A stretch of DNA of 40,484 nucleotides, from contig JAKEGK010000285.1 in the NCBI GenBank assembly GCA_022627515.1, positions 1-40,484 of the forward strand, written 5' to 3'. Shown here piece after piece: positions 25,120 through 33,521 of the stretch (its first letter is position 1; each line of letters begins with the position of its first letter). Made by a program: the position numbers and the translations under genes. The stretch comes from Gammaproteobacteria bacterium. GTDB taxonomy: Bacteria; Pseudomonadota; Gammaproteobacteria; SZUA-152. The notes under the pieces are model-generated. The model did no database searches. It worked only from the letters and a program-made list of their open reading frames with translations, and was not told the DNA's origin.

Positions 25120-26334
25120 TTATTCGTAGCGCAGTGCTTCAATGGGTTGCAGGCGAGATGCCTTGCGGGCCGGGTGCAGTCCGAAGAAAATGCCCACAAG
25201 CGCGGCGAAGGAAAACGCCAGTACGATAGACCATGGCGTGACACTGACTGGAAACTCGGAGAATCTGGAAAGCAGCACTGCGCCGCCAAGACCAAAAAAG
25301 ATTCCGATTACGCCGCCGGCAGCGCTGAGCAATAACGCTTCGAGCAGAAACTGCCAAAGGATATCGCGCCGCCTGGCGCCTAAAGCCATACGAATGCCGA
25401 TTTCGCGGGTGCGCTCGGTGACGGACACCAGCATGATATTCATGATGCCGATACCACCAACCAGCAATGAAACAGATGCAATGCTGCCAAGCAGCCAGGT
25501 AAATACCTTGGCGCTTTCTTCCGAAGTTTTCGCCAGTTCCGCGCGGTTAAACACCCTGAAATCATCCGGTTGGTCTTCCAGCAAACGGTGCCTTTGCCGT
25601 AATAATTTTTTCACCTCCCCCATCACCTGGTAAGTCGCCTCGCGGCCCGCTGTTTGCACTTCGATGCTGTCAACGTAGTCGATGCCCATGATCTTGCGCT
25701 GCACGGTCGTCAATGGCGCCACCACCCGGTCGTCTTCATCTGAACCCCAGGCCGAAGCGCCTTTCACACTCAGTATGCCGCGCACCTGGCAGGCAACTCC
25801 CTTCATCACGATAGTTTCACCAATAGGGCTGGCAAGGCCAAACAATTCACGCGCCACGGTTTGTCCCAGCACACAAACATGATCCGCGCTGACCACGTGC
25901 TGCTCGGTAAAAAACTCCCCTTCGGTCAACGGCCAGTTCCTGACGCTGATATACTCCGGTGTTACACCTTCCACCACCGTGCCCCAGTTGGCGCCACGGT
26001 AGCGCACCTGAACTGATGTGCGCACCGCCGGTGAAACCGCAATCACGCCGGTAATGTCCCGCACCGCTTCGGCATCCGTCCGCATCAGTGAAGTTACGCT
26101 GCCCATACCTGTCCGGACACCGCCACGCGTTACCGATCCAGGCCGGATTACGAGCGTATTGGCGCCCATGCTTTCCAGTTGCTCAGCGATACGTTTTTGG
26201 GCGCCGGCTCCAATGGAAACCATCGCAATCACGGACGCCACACCGATAATCACGCCCAGGGTTGTCAGCATGGCGCGCGATTTATTACGCCACAGCGCCA
26301 TCAGTGCGAGGTGCAATACAGCCGCCCAGTTCAT
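25120..26334 (-). CDS. MacB/LolE-type ABC transporter permease
   Basis: 404 residues with the FtsX/MacB topology. One N-terminal membrane helix follows ALMALWRNKSRAMLTTLGVIIG, then a large periplasmic domain (about 45-270). Three C-terminal helices follow, containing GGIGIMNIMLVSVTERTREIGIRMALGARRRDI, the classic coupling-helix segment of this family. Such permeases do not carry substrate through the membrane but convert ATP hydrolysis into periplasmic movement, driving MacA-TolC type export. Its ATG overlaps the stop codon of the ATPase gene (ATGA), so the two subunits are translationally coupled. In E. coli MacB the ATPase and permease are one chain; here they are separate. Confidence 0.9.
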   Translation of the reverse strand: MNWAAVLHLALMALWRNKSRAMLTTLGVIIGVASVIAMVSIGAGAQKRIAEQLESMGANTLVIRPGSVTRGGVRTGMGSVTSLMRTDAEAVRDITGVIAVSPAVRTSVQVRYRGANWGTVVEGVTPEYISVRNWPLTEGEFFTEQHVVSADHVCVLGQTVARELFGLASPIGETIVMKGVACQVRGILSVKGASAWGSDEDDRVVAPLTTVQRKIMGIDYVDSIEVQTAGREATYQVMGEVKKLLRQRHRLLEDQPDDFRVFNRAELAKTSEESAKVFTWLLGSIASVSLLVGGIGIMNIMLVSVTERTREIGIRMALGARRRDILWQFLLEALLLSAAGGVIGIFFGLGGAVLLSRFSEFPVSVTPWSIVLAFSFAALVGIFFGLHPARKASRLQPIEALRYE

Positions 26335-27014
26335 GACGACGCCTCCAGGCGTCCGTCGCGCAGTATCACCATGCGCTGCGCCCGCGCCGCAACATCCGCT
26401 TCATGAGTAATTAACGCGATCGTCAAGCCCTGCTCCGTGTTTAACTTGTCAAGCAAGGTCAGTAGTTCCGCGCTGGTTGCCGAATCCATGTTACCAGTGG
26501 GCTCATCGGCCAATAACAATGAAGGCTGAGTCACCAGGGCGCGCGCAATCGCCACACGCTGCTGCTGGCCGCCTGACAACTGATTGGGCAAATGATAGAG
26601 ACGCTCGCCAAGCCCGACCAGTTTCAACATTTCCTCTGAGCGGCTGCGGCGTTCGCGCTTGTTTATACCGGCGTATATCAGCGGCGTTTCCACATTTTCC
26701 AATGCCGTGGTGCGTGGTAACAAATTGAAATTCTGGAACACGAAACCAAGTTCCCGGTTACGGATTTGCGCCAGTTGACCACCGCTAAGCTGCGTAACAT
26801 CCTGGCCATTGAGCCAGTAACGCCCCGCATCAGCGATATCCAGGCACCCGATAATATTCATCAAGGTAGACTTGCCTGAGCCTGACGGCCCCATGATGGC
26901 CAGGTACTCTCCCTGTTCAAGAACCAGGTCAATGCCGCGCAAAGCATGCACCTGCACGCCATCGAGGGCGTAGGTTTTATGCAGGCCTTCGATTTTTATA
27001 ATCTCACGTGTCAT
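26331..27014 (-). CDS. MacB-type ABC transporter ATP-binding protein
   Basis: 227 residues with the complete ABC signature set: Walker A GPSGSGKST, Q-loop FVFQNFNLLPRTTALENVETP, signature LSGGQQQRVAIARAL, Walker B LLLADEPTGNMD, and the switch His in LITHEADVAARA. The sequence belongs to the LolD/MacB/FtsE-like branch that drives mechanotransmission permeases. It follows the membrane-fusion-protein gene on the same strand after 320 bp, a gap occupied by a structured repeat, and overlaps the permease gene by four bases. No strong Shine-Dalgarno precedes the ATG. Confidence 0.92.
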   Translation of the reverse strand: MTREIIKIEGLHKTYALDGVQVHALRGIDLVLEQGEYLAIMGPSGSGKSTLMNIIGCLDIADAGRYWLNGQDVTQLSGGQLAQIRNRELGFVFQNFNLLPRTTALENVETPLIYAGINKRERRSRSEEMLKLVGLGERLYHLPNQLSGGQQQRVAIARALVTQPSLLLADEPTGNMDSATSAELLTLLDKLNTEQGLTIALITHEADVAARAQRMVILRDGRLEASS

Positions 27015-27067
27015 AGCGGCGTGACGCCTGGTTCCACCTTGTCACTTTTGTCAGGCACGTTGCGCAA

Positions 27068-27164
27068 CGCCCGGAGGTGCTTGCAAGGCACGCTGTAATT
27101 ACGTCCCTGTACGCTCGACTGCCGCATCCCTGCGGCAGACGGCCTTGCAATTCCCTCCCGGGCG
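27068..27164 (+). repeat. Structured repeat element, copy B, inside the macA-ATPase gap
   Basis: The same core as copy A (CACGCTGTAATTACGTCCCTG ... GACGG) has inner arms CTGCCGC and GCGGCAG around ATCCCT. Relative to copy A, two positions in each arm changed together so that pairing is kept. The outer arms are CGCCCGGAGGTGC-TTGCAAGGC and GCCTTGCAA-TTCCCTCCCGGGCG: a sequence unlike copy A's arms but again self-complementary. It lies between the membrane-fusion-protein gene and the ABC ATPase gene of one probable operon. Confidence 0.85.
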
Positions 27165-27334
27165 ATGCTCGAAGACTTGAAAAAGTAACAAAGCATTATC
27201 GGTTAAGTCCCTTGAAATACGATTTTCGGTAAAGCAATTGCCCGATCAAGCAGCCATGGTTTAATTGGCTTTGTCTGTTTCACCAGGCGCCATTCGCGTC
27301 ATAGCGGTAAATCTGAGGGCAGGCAGAATTAACG

Positions 27335-28528
27335 CTAGAACAACCTTAAACCAAAGCGGCGTGTTTGCTCTTCATCCCCGCGCTTTGGCGGTATGGCTAC
27401 CAGCATATTCTCTTCCAGGCCTTCAGCGGCGATTTCCGTTTCTTTCTCACCGATAATGCCCAGAGTCACCGGCAATGGCTGCAGCGTTTCTCCCTGGATT
27501 AACCAGATCAACCCTTCATTGCGTTTTATTTTGTTGCGTATGGTTTTCAATTCCTGATCCGGCCAGTCCGGAACAAAACGCAGCGCCGTATTGGGCACCT
27601 TTAAAACTTTTTCCCGATGGCCCACCTCGATGGAAACTGTCGCTGTCATGCCCGGCTTTAAGGCAAGGTCCTTGTTATCGACATAAATAATGCAATTGTA
27701 TTTGACGACTCCCGCCTCCACTTTCGGATCCAGCCGCACCTGGGCGACAAGGCCGGAGAATTTCCGGTTAGGGTAGGCAAACACCGTAAAGTGCACCGGT
27801 TGTTGTTCGGCAATGGAACCTATAAACGCCTCATCTACTTCGGTTTCGATTTGCATCCGGGTAAGATCCTGAGCAATGGTGAAAAGCGTCGGCGCCTGCA
27901 GACTCGCCGCAACGGTCTGCCCCACATCCACATTACGCGAAATAACGACACCATCAATGGGCGCAAAGATAAACGTATAGGCCAGATTTACTTTCTCCCG
28001 GTCACGCGCCGCTTTTGCCTGGGCCACGGTAGCATTTCTAACCTTATGCTCGACCACGGCTGTGTCATAGGCGAATCTGGCGACATCGACATCGCTTTCG
28101 GAAACCAGACTTTTCTTTTGCAATTCCTGTAATCGTTCCAGCTGACGCCTGGCGTCCAGCACGCCCACCCAGGCTTTATCGCGGGCGGCTTCGGCGCTTG
28201 TCAGATTGGCTTGCGCCTCGGCCAGCCGCGCCTGAAACAAGGCCGGATCGATTTGCGCAATGAGTTCGCCTTTTTTCACCTGGCTATTGAAATCGGCGTA
28301 GAGATGTTGAATCGTGCCGGAAACCTGGCTGCCGACCTGCACGGTTATGACCGGGCTCAAGGTGCCAGTAGCGGACACGCTGGAAGCAATGTCCCCTCGC
28401 AATACCTTGCCCGGGGAATACGCGGGTCCGGTATCCTTTTGATCCTTGCCGGTGAAGAACCATATCCCGCCCGCAAGTAGCAGTGCTACCGCGGCGGCGG
28501 TGATCCAGAACGAACGGCCAACGGTCAT
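27335..28528 (-). CDS. macA: MacA-like periplasmic adaptor (membrane fusion protein)
   Basis: 397 residues: an N-terminal membrane anchor (FWITAAAVALLLAGGIWFF), a lipoyl/barrel-sandwich half (VQVGSQVSGTIQHLYADFNSQVKKGELIAQID), a coiled-coil hairpin (about 105-190, ARLAEAQANLTSAEAARDKAW ... LERLQELQKKSLVSES), a second lipoyl half (APIDGVVISRNVDVGQTV), and beta-barrel and membrane-proximal domains. This is the order in MacA/HlyD adaptors that link an inner-membrane ABC pump to a TolC-type channel. AGGAG six bases before the ATG is a strong ribosome-binding site. With the separate ATPase and permease it forms a MacAB-type tripartite exporter; TolC is not in the window. Substrates of MacAB systems include macrolides, lipopeptides and virulence factors; the substrate here is unknown. 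Confidence 0.9.
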   Translation of the reverse strand: MTVGRSFWITAAAVALLLAGGIWFFTGKDQKDTGPAYSPGKVLRGDIASSVSATGTLSPVITVQVGSQVSGTIQHLYADFNSQVKKGELIAQIDPALFQARLAEAQANLTSAEAARDKAWVGVLDARRQLERLQELQKKSLVSESDVDVARFAYDTAVVEHKVRNATVAQAKAARDREKVNLAYTFIFAPIDGVVISRNVDVGQTVAASLQAPTLFTIAQDLTRMQIETEVDEAFIGSIAEQQPVHFTVFAYPNRKFSGLVAQVRLDPKVEAGVVKYNCIIYVDNKDLALKPGMTATVSIEVGHREKVLKVPNTALRFVPDWPDQELKTIRNKIKRNEGLIWLIQGETLQPLPVTLGIIGEKETEIAAEGLEENMLVAIPPKRGDEEQTRRFGLRLF

Positions 28529-28813
28529 AATAACTCCTGTGAAAATCCACCTGTTCTCCAGGTTCAGTGTATGACTATATCATCTTCTCCGTAGTTCGGG
28601 ACCGGAAGCTTACTCCAGCGCCTGCGCATTTTGCTGCGTAATAATTTACTCCGGGATTGCCGATGGCATATTGACAGGTATCAACGGCGCAAAACCACGG
28701 CCAGAATAGGATTTGACAGCACGGCTTCCAGTGCGCAGCGGGGAAAACCTGATGCACGCGGCAGATATCGATTGGAGATTTTGCCGGTACGGAATATATT
28801 TGAACGCCGAGGG

Positions 28814-29602
28814 CTACAGGAAAAATTCCTGAATCAGCAGGATAATGATATCGATGGCAATCAGCCAGATGATGATCCATTCCAGCATCGAGGAATGGGC
28901 ATGCTTTTGTTCGTCGGCAATCATCTCCAGCAGATCCTGGATCGTTTCCAGTTTCTTGTTCAATACTTCGATCCTGGGCCGGATTTCCAGGTAATCAGCA
29001 ATCAGGCTGTAATAATACTGCAATTCCGGATACTCCCAGAAGAATTCCGGCACATCCAGTAAATCAAAATGCAGCGAGACGTCGCTTTTGGTCAGATAAA
29101 GGAAACCACGCAGCTTGGCAAGATCCTTGCGCCGCAAACCGGACCGGCCTGTGCTGGCGATACTCTCGGGAATATGCACCGTGGAGGTAATGGTTTTTTG
29201 CACGCTGGATTCAAACTGGCCCAACTTGGTCGATTGCGCAATACCATGCGAAACGGCCAACCGTGAAAAAATGTCATCATCGTTTAAGGTAATATGATCA
29301 TTTTTAAGTGACACCTGCGGCGCATTGAGTTCATAGGTAAACTCATCGTCCAGCACATCCGTCATTGGCTCACGGGCAAATTCCTTCAGCACCCCCAGCA
29401 ACGCATTCCGATCAATCGTTGATACGCGCCAGAACACCGCCACACCATAATCAAATATAAAAACCTCGCCGTTCTGCCAGTTCAACTGCAGCACATTGCG
29501 ATATACCGAGGCGCCATTTGCCTGCGCCAGACGATCACGCAACGCCGGAAAATCATAATATCCGCACTGGCATATGGCGTACACATCAGAGGTTTTTTCC
29601 AT
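28814..29602 (-). CDS. RMD1/YagE-type (DUF155) membrane-anchored protein
   Basis: The 262-residue protein has the features of the RMD1/DUF155 family: a beta-rich N-half with GEVFIFDYGVAVFW, then DEFTYEL and the central VSHGIAQSTKLGQFESSVQ region. The C-terminal half is largely helical, with LRGFLYLTKSDVSLHFDLLDVPEFFWE and a coiled-coil-like stretch up to about 230. It ends in a single hydrophobic helix (about 239-260, LEWIIIWLIAIDIIILLIQ), as in many family members. Eukaryotic relatives include yeast Rmd1 and mitochondrial RMND1; the biochemical role of bacterial members is unknown. It starts 24 bp after the ATP-grasp ligase gene on the same strand, so the two probably form one transcript and this protein may anchor or scaffold the ligase at the membrane. 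Confidence 0.85.
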   Translation of the reverse strand: MEKTSDVYAICQCGYYDFPALRDRLAQANGASVYRNVLQLNWQNGEVFIFDYGVAVFWRVSTIDRNALLGVLKEFAREPMTDVLDDEFTYELNAPQVSLKNDHITLNDDDIFSRLAVSHGIAQSTKLGQFESSVQKTITSTVHIPESIASTGRSGLRRKDLAKLRGFLYLTKSDVSLHFDLLDVPEFFWEYPELQYYYSLIADYLEIRPRIEVLNKKLETIQDLLEMIADEQKHAHSSMLEWIIIWLIAIDIIILLIQEFFL

Positions 29603-29626
29603 GGAGGGTAGAATGATGGTAATCGG

Positions 29627-31099
29627 CTAGCGCCGGCGCGCAACCATGCGGCGTAAAAATTCTTCCATGATTTCCACGTAAAGTTGTTCACCGAGGTATT
29701 TGTCTTCGACACCCGACTCAATGCTGGGATTGTCGTTCACTTCAATCACTACCGCGCGATCATCCGATTGCTTGATATCCACGCCGTAAAAGCCATCACC
29801 GATGAGGCGGCTCGCCTTGGTGGCCACATCCAGCACCGGCTTGGGCACTTCAAAAGTTGGCAGGGTGTCATAACCGCCGGCCTTGACTTCCTTACTGCCG
29901 TATTGGTAGATCTGCCAGTGGTCTTTCACCATGTAATAACGGCAGGCGTATAAAGGCTTGTTGTTCAGCACGCCGATCCGCCAGTCGTAACCGGTGTAGA
30001 GAAACTCCTGCGCCAACAACAAAGCTGATTTTTGCATCAACGCCTTGCTCTCTTTTTCCAGTTCCTGCAGGCTTTCCACCTTGACCACGCCACGGGAAAA
30101 GGAACCATCCGGAATTTTCAGCACCATCGGAAAACCGATACTGTTCACCAGTTGCTGCAGGGATTCTTCCGAAGTGCTGTTCAAAATCTCGGTGCGCGGG
30201 GTGGGAATATTATGGGTTTGCAACAGATCCGCCAGATAGATCTTGTTGGTGCAGCGCAGAATGGAAGTGGGATCATCAATGACCACCAGGTCTTCAGCTT
30301 CCGCTTTTTTCGCAAAACGGTAAGTGTGGTGATCCACCATGGTGGTTTCCCGGATAAACAGGCCATCGTATTCCGGCAAGCGCACATAATCTTTTTTGCC
30401 TATGAATTCAGCGGCAATACCCAACTGGTCCGCGGCTCGCACAAACCGCTTCAGGGCTTTGGCATCGCTGGGGGGCATCTTTTCTTCAGGATCAACCAGT
30501 ATCGCCAGATCATAACGGTAAGTTTTGCGTGACTTCGGACGGCGCCACATCTTGCTGCTGAACTTTTCAAAGGTGTTGGCAAAGGCTTCCTGCTCTTCGG
30601 GGGACGTCAATTCAACCAGCGATATGGGTTTGATGCTCTTGATCGCCCAGGTTTTCTTGAAATTCAGCACAACTTCCAGTATCGGGCAGGGAATACGCTC
30701 GAATACCTCGCGCGCCAGCGGCAGTAATTCCTGCTGCAAACAATCGCCAAACCAGCAGCGGAACGCGCGGGTATCGCCATCCGCCGCCGCCGGCAACTTG
30801 ATCAGTTGTTTTTCCATATCTTCATCTTCAAGTTGCAGAACGGCAAGCGACTTACGGCCCACGTCATTCAAGGTGCGCACCGACGGCAACACATGGTGCC
30901 CGCGCGCTTCAGCCAGCAGTGAACAATAGTAACCGGTGCTTAAATATTTATAACGCCGGCTCAAATTGATGACGCGCACTCTGCCGTGATCCGATTTATG
31001 AACACGGTGTAAATAGTCATCAAAGGTAATTACATCCTGGCTGGGATAATAGGGTGACCAGTCCTTTAAGTTATCCACTACGACAAAAAAATCCGACAT
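29627..31099 (-). CDS. RimK-like ATP-grasp ligase with RLAN-type N-terminal domain
   Basis: 490 residues. The N-terminal half (about 1-200, MSDFFVVVDNLKDWSPYYPS ... RVINLSRRYKYLSTGYYCSLLAEARGH) matches the RLAN (RimK-like ATP-grasp N-terminal) family. The C-terminal part (about 285-490) is an ATP-grasp domain with KIYLADLLQTHNIPTPRTEI, FPMVLKIPDGSFSRGVVKV, the AQEFLYTGYDWRIGVL strand, and metal ligands Asp441 and Glu453/Asn455 in VIEVNDNPS. RimK-type enzymes form amide bonds between a carboxylate (often the C-terminal Glu of a protein) and an amino acid, using ATP. The start is ATG 31099; an in-frame ATG at 31120 and longer reading would cut into the operator palindromes. It is divergent to a DUF2817 peptidase, GNAT-C39 and DUF1704 genes, which defines the module. 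Confidence 0.88.
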   Translation of the reverse strand: MSDFFVVVDNLKDWSPYYPSQDVITFDDYLHRVHKSDHGRVRVINLSRRYKYLSTGYYCSLLAEARGHHVLPSVRTLNDVGRKSLAVLQLEDEDMEKQLIKLPAAADGDTRAFRCWFGDCLQQELLPLAREVFERIPCPILEVVLNFKKTWAIKSIKPISLVELTSPEEQEAFANTFEKFSSKMWRRPKSRKTYRYDLAILVDPEEKMPPSDAKALKRFVRAADQLGIAAEFIGKKDYVRLPEYDGLFIRETTMVDHHTYRFAKKAEAEDLVVIDDPTSILRCTNKIYLADLLQTHNIPTPRTEILNSTSEESLQQLVNSIGFPMVLKIPDGSFSRGVVKVESLQELEKESKALMQKSALLLAQEFLYTGYDWRIGVLNNKPLYACRYYMVKDHWQIYQYGSKEVKAGGYDTLPTFEVPKPVLDVATKASRLIGDGFYGVDIKQSDDRAVVIEVNDNPSIESGVEDKYLGEQLYVEIMEEFLRRMVARRR

Positions 31100-31158
31100 G
31101 AGCGTATCCCGAAAAGTCATACGATTGCCCGCATTGTCATGAATAGCGCTAAAATTCT

Positions 31159-31186
31159 CAACAAATATTTTTTGTTGTTGCAACAA
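31159..31186. promoter_or_regulatory. Overlapping CAACAA/TTGTTG palindromes in divergent promoter
   Basis: CAACAAA-tattt-TTTGTTG (31159-31177) and TTGTTGCAACAA (31175-31186) are perfect inverted repeats that share a half-site, giving three TTGTTG-type half-sites in 28 bp. They lie centrally in the 144-bp gap between the ATP-grasp ligase and DUF2817 gene starts. Their position fits an operator that controls both divergent transcripts; no regulator gene is encoded next to it. Confidence 0.55.
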
Positions 31187-31243
31187 TCAGCGCCACTGTA
31201 TGATAAATCCGTACCTTGTGTTATTACTGCACACAAACTTATT

Positions 31244-32347
31244 ATGAAAAATAACATCAATCTTTCCTGTTTCCCGGCCAGTTACACCAGCGCACGGCAG
31301 CACTTGTTGCAAACCCTGCAGCAAATTTCCGGCCAGCTAACGCGGCGCCACCAGACGTTTAGTCACCCCTTAACCGGTCCTAATGGACAGGCGCTGCACC
31401 TGGACTGGCTCTGGCTGGGACAAAATGAAGCACCTGAAAACATTCTGGTGCTGATTTCCGGCACCCACGGCGTGGAAGGTTTTACCGGCTCGGCAATCCA
31501 GTCTCACTGGCTGCCCTATCTTGCGGAGCAACTGGCAAAACATCCGGAACTGGGGGTGATCATTATACATGCCCTGAATCCATGGGGATTTGCTTGGCTG
31601 CGGCGCTATGACCACGAAGGCATTGATCTGAATCGTAACTTTATCGACTTTAATGCCACGCTACCTCAGAACAAAAACTATGATTTGATTCACAAAGATT
31701 TATTTTGCGATACATCAAGGCAAGTGGCTGACACTCTGGCATACTGGAAATCAAAACTGGGCCATGAGGACTTCCACGCCGTGATTACCCGCGGGCAATA
31801 CCAGCACCCCGATGGCCTGTTTTATGGAGGCGCCTCGCCCAGTTGGTCACGCCAGGTTCTGGAGCAGGCCTGCCGGACCACGGCGTTGCAGAACGCCCGG
31901 CGCATTGCCGCCATTGATTTGCATACCGGACTTGGTCCCTACGGCCACGGTGAAGTGATTAATGATCATCAGCCCGGCAGCGCAGGTTTTAACCTCGCTT
32001 GCCAATGGTATGGCGCCAATGCCCAGTCCGCCCTGTTGGGTGAATCGTGTTCGCCGCCCAAAAGCGGATTAGTCGATTATTTCTGGCATGATCTTATCGG
32101 CGGCCGCGGTTGTTTCGTGACGCTGGAGTACGGCACCTACAGCCTGGAAAAATTGCTTACCGTTTCCTGTGAGGAACAACGTTACCATAATAGTTATGGC
32201 CAAAACCTGGAACAACGCACTATCAATCATGCCGCGGTTACAGCGATACATGATTTTTTCTATCCCAAGGATCACGTATGGCGGGAACTAGTGTTGTTCC
32301 GCGCAGGCCAGGTCATCACCATGGCCCTGCAAGGCATATTAAAATGA
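31244..32347 (+). CDS. DUF2817 family M14-type zinc carboxypeptidase
   Basis: 367 residues with the M14 zinc-peptidase pattern. The ligands are His75/Glu78 in GTHGVEGF and His227 in AAIDLHTGLG. Substrate-carboxylate residues are Asn130-Arg131 in GIDLNRNF, and the catalytic-glutamate region is Glu295 in FVTLEYGTYS. DUF2817 belongs to the M14 superfamily together with succinylglutamate desuccinylases and tubulin deglutamylases, so removal of an amino acid or acyl group from a C-terminus or amine is likely. ATG 31244 was chosen; an in-frame start at 31139 would read through the divergent operator. The stop codon overlaps the next gene's start (ATGA), indicating translational coupling with the GNAT-C39 protein. 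Confidence 0.87.
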   Translation: MKNNINLSCFPASYTSARQHLLQTLQQISGQLTRRHQTFSHPLTGPNGQALHLDWLWLGQNEAPENILVLISGTHGVEGFTGSAIQSHWLPYLAEQLAKHPELGVIIIHALNPWGFAWLRRYDHEGIDLNRNFIDFNATLPQNKNYDLIHKDLFCDTSRQVADTLAYWKSKLGHEDFHAVITRGQYQHPDGLFYGGASPSWSRQVLEQACRTTALQNARRIAAIDLHTGLGPYGHGEVINDHQPGSAGFNLACQWYGANAQSALLGESCSPPKSGLVDYFWHDLIGGRGCFVTLEYGTYSLEKLLTVSCEEQRYHNSYGQNLEQRTINHAAVTAIHDFFYPKDHVWRELVLFRAGQVITMALQGILK

Positions 32348-33453
32348 AACAGATACATATCAGGTCCGCTGACAAAAATGACCTGGATCGCCTGGTGGAA
32401 ATCGAAAATACCTGCTTTACCACTGATATCCTGTCACGCCGCAGTTTCCAACGTTTTATCCGTCCCGGCGCCCACGACGTCAAGGTTGCGGAACTGAATA
32501 ACGAGATTGTGGGTTATACCCTGGTGTTGTACCGCACCGGCACCAGTCTGGCGCGCATGTATTCCATTGCCGTCATTCCGGAGCAACAGGGGAAAGGCAT
32601 TGCCCGGAGGCTCATGGAGGCCGCTGAACAGGCTGGCCGTGAACGGTTTTGCGCTTTTATGCGCCTGGAAGTCAACGTCAACAACGCGCCTGCTATTCAC
32701 TTATATAAAAAACTCGGCTACCGCCAAATAGGCATGATTGAGAATTACTACGATGATGGCAGTGACGCCCTGCGCATGGAAAAACGGATCTATGCCGGTC
32801 TCGTACGAAGGGGCACGGTAACCCCCTATTATGAACAGACCACCGATTTTACCTGCGGTCCAGCCGCTCTCATGATGGCCATGAAAACCATTAACCCGGA
32901 CTATGAAATGGTGCGGCAGGAAGAACTGCAAATCTGGCGCGAAGCCACCACGATTTTCATGACATCCGGCCATGGCGGCTGTTCGCCGCACGGCCTTGCA
33001 TTAAGCGCCTGGCAGCGCGGATTCCAGGTTGAACTCTATATTAATCAACCCGGTCCGCCCTTTCTCGACGGTGTGCGTGATTCCGACAAAAAAGCCGTGA
33101 TCGAACTGGTCCATGACGATTTTATTGCGCGCATTAAAGCAACCGGTATTAAATTGCATGTGGAGGACATCTCACCCGACAAACTGCTGGATATCCTGCG
33201 CAGCAGCAAAGCCATTATCGCCCTGATCAGCACCTGGCGCCTCAACCGCAACAAGGCGCCGCACTGGGTGTTTGTCGCCAATGCGGATGAACATTTTGTC
33301 TATGTCAACGATCCGGATATCTCCGACGAAGGCGCGTGGCTATCAGAAATCGACTATATCCAGGTACCCATTAGCATTCCCGAATTCATCAACATGGCAT
33401 GTTTCGGGCAAAGCCGTCTGCGCTGTTTATTAACGCTCGATAAAAAATCGTAA
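32344..33453 (+). CDS. GNAT acetyltransferase fused to C39-like cysteine peptidase
   Basis: 369 residues in two domains. Residues 1-150 form a RimI-like GNAT domain with the acetyl-CoA loop EQQGKGIARRL (80-90) and VNVNNAPAIHLYKKLGY. Residues 155-360 form a papain-fold C39-type domain with catalytic Cys171 in TDFTCGPAALMMAM, upstream Gln165, and the His/Asp pair His307 and Asp323/325 in APHWVFVANADEHFVYVNDPD. C39 domains usually cleave after double-glycine leaders of exported peptides, but here there is no ABC transporter; the fusion to an acetyltransferase is typical of RimK-like ligase neighbourhoods. The short polypeptide MAGTSV... upstream in the same frame is rejected because ATG 32344 overlaps the DUF2817 stop. 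The next gene follows 68 bp later. Confidence 0.88.
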   Translation: MKQIHIRSADKNDLDRLVEIENTCFTTDILSRRSFQRFIRPGAHDVKVAELNNEIVGYTLVLYRTGTSLARMYSIAVIPEQQGKGIARRLMEAAEQAGRERFCAFMRLEVNVNNAPAIHLYKKLGYRQIGMIENYYDDGSDALRMEKRIYAGLVRRGTVTPYYEQTTDFTCGPAALMMAMKTINPDYEMVRQEELQIWREATTIFMTSGHGGCSPHGLALSAWQRGFQVELYINQPGPPFLDGVRDSDKKAVIELVHDDFIARIKATGIKLHVEDISPDKLLDILRSSKAIIALISTWRLNRNKAPHWVFVANADEHFVYVNDPDISDEGAWLSEIDYIQVPISIPEFINMACFGQSRLRCLLTLDKKS

Positions 33454-33521
33454 AAGAAAGCGTGCATAAAGTCAGTATAAAATCCGTAATCTCACCTTGA
33501 TCCCCATTCCTGAATCAGTAC

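Noticed and set aside
28575-28880. 101-codon minus-strand frame downstream of the DUF155 gene
   Set aside because: It overlaps the DUF155 3' end out of frame, and the sequence is Cys/His-rich without family resemblance.
31100-31186. Longer N-terminus for the ATP-grasp ligase (starting at 31186 or 31120)
   Set aside because: The extension runs through the palindromic operator and precedes the family-typical MSDFFVVVDN start.
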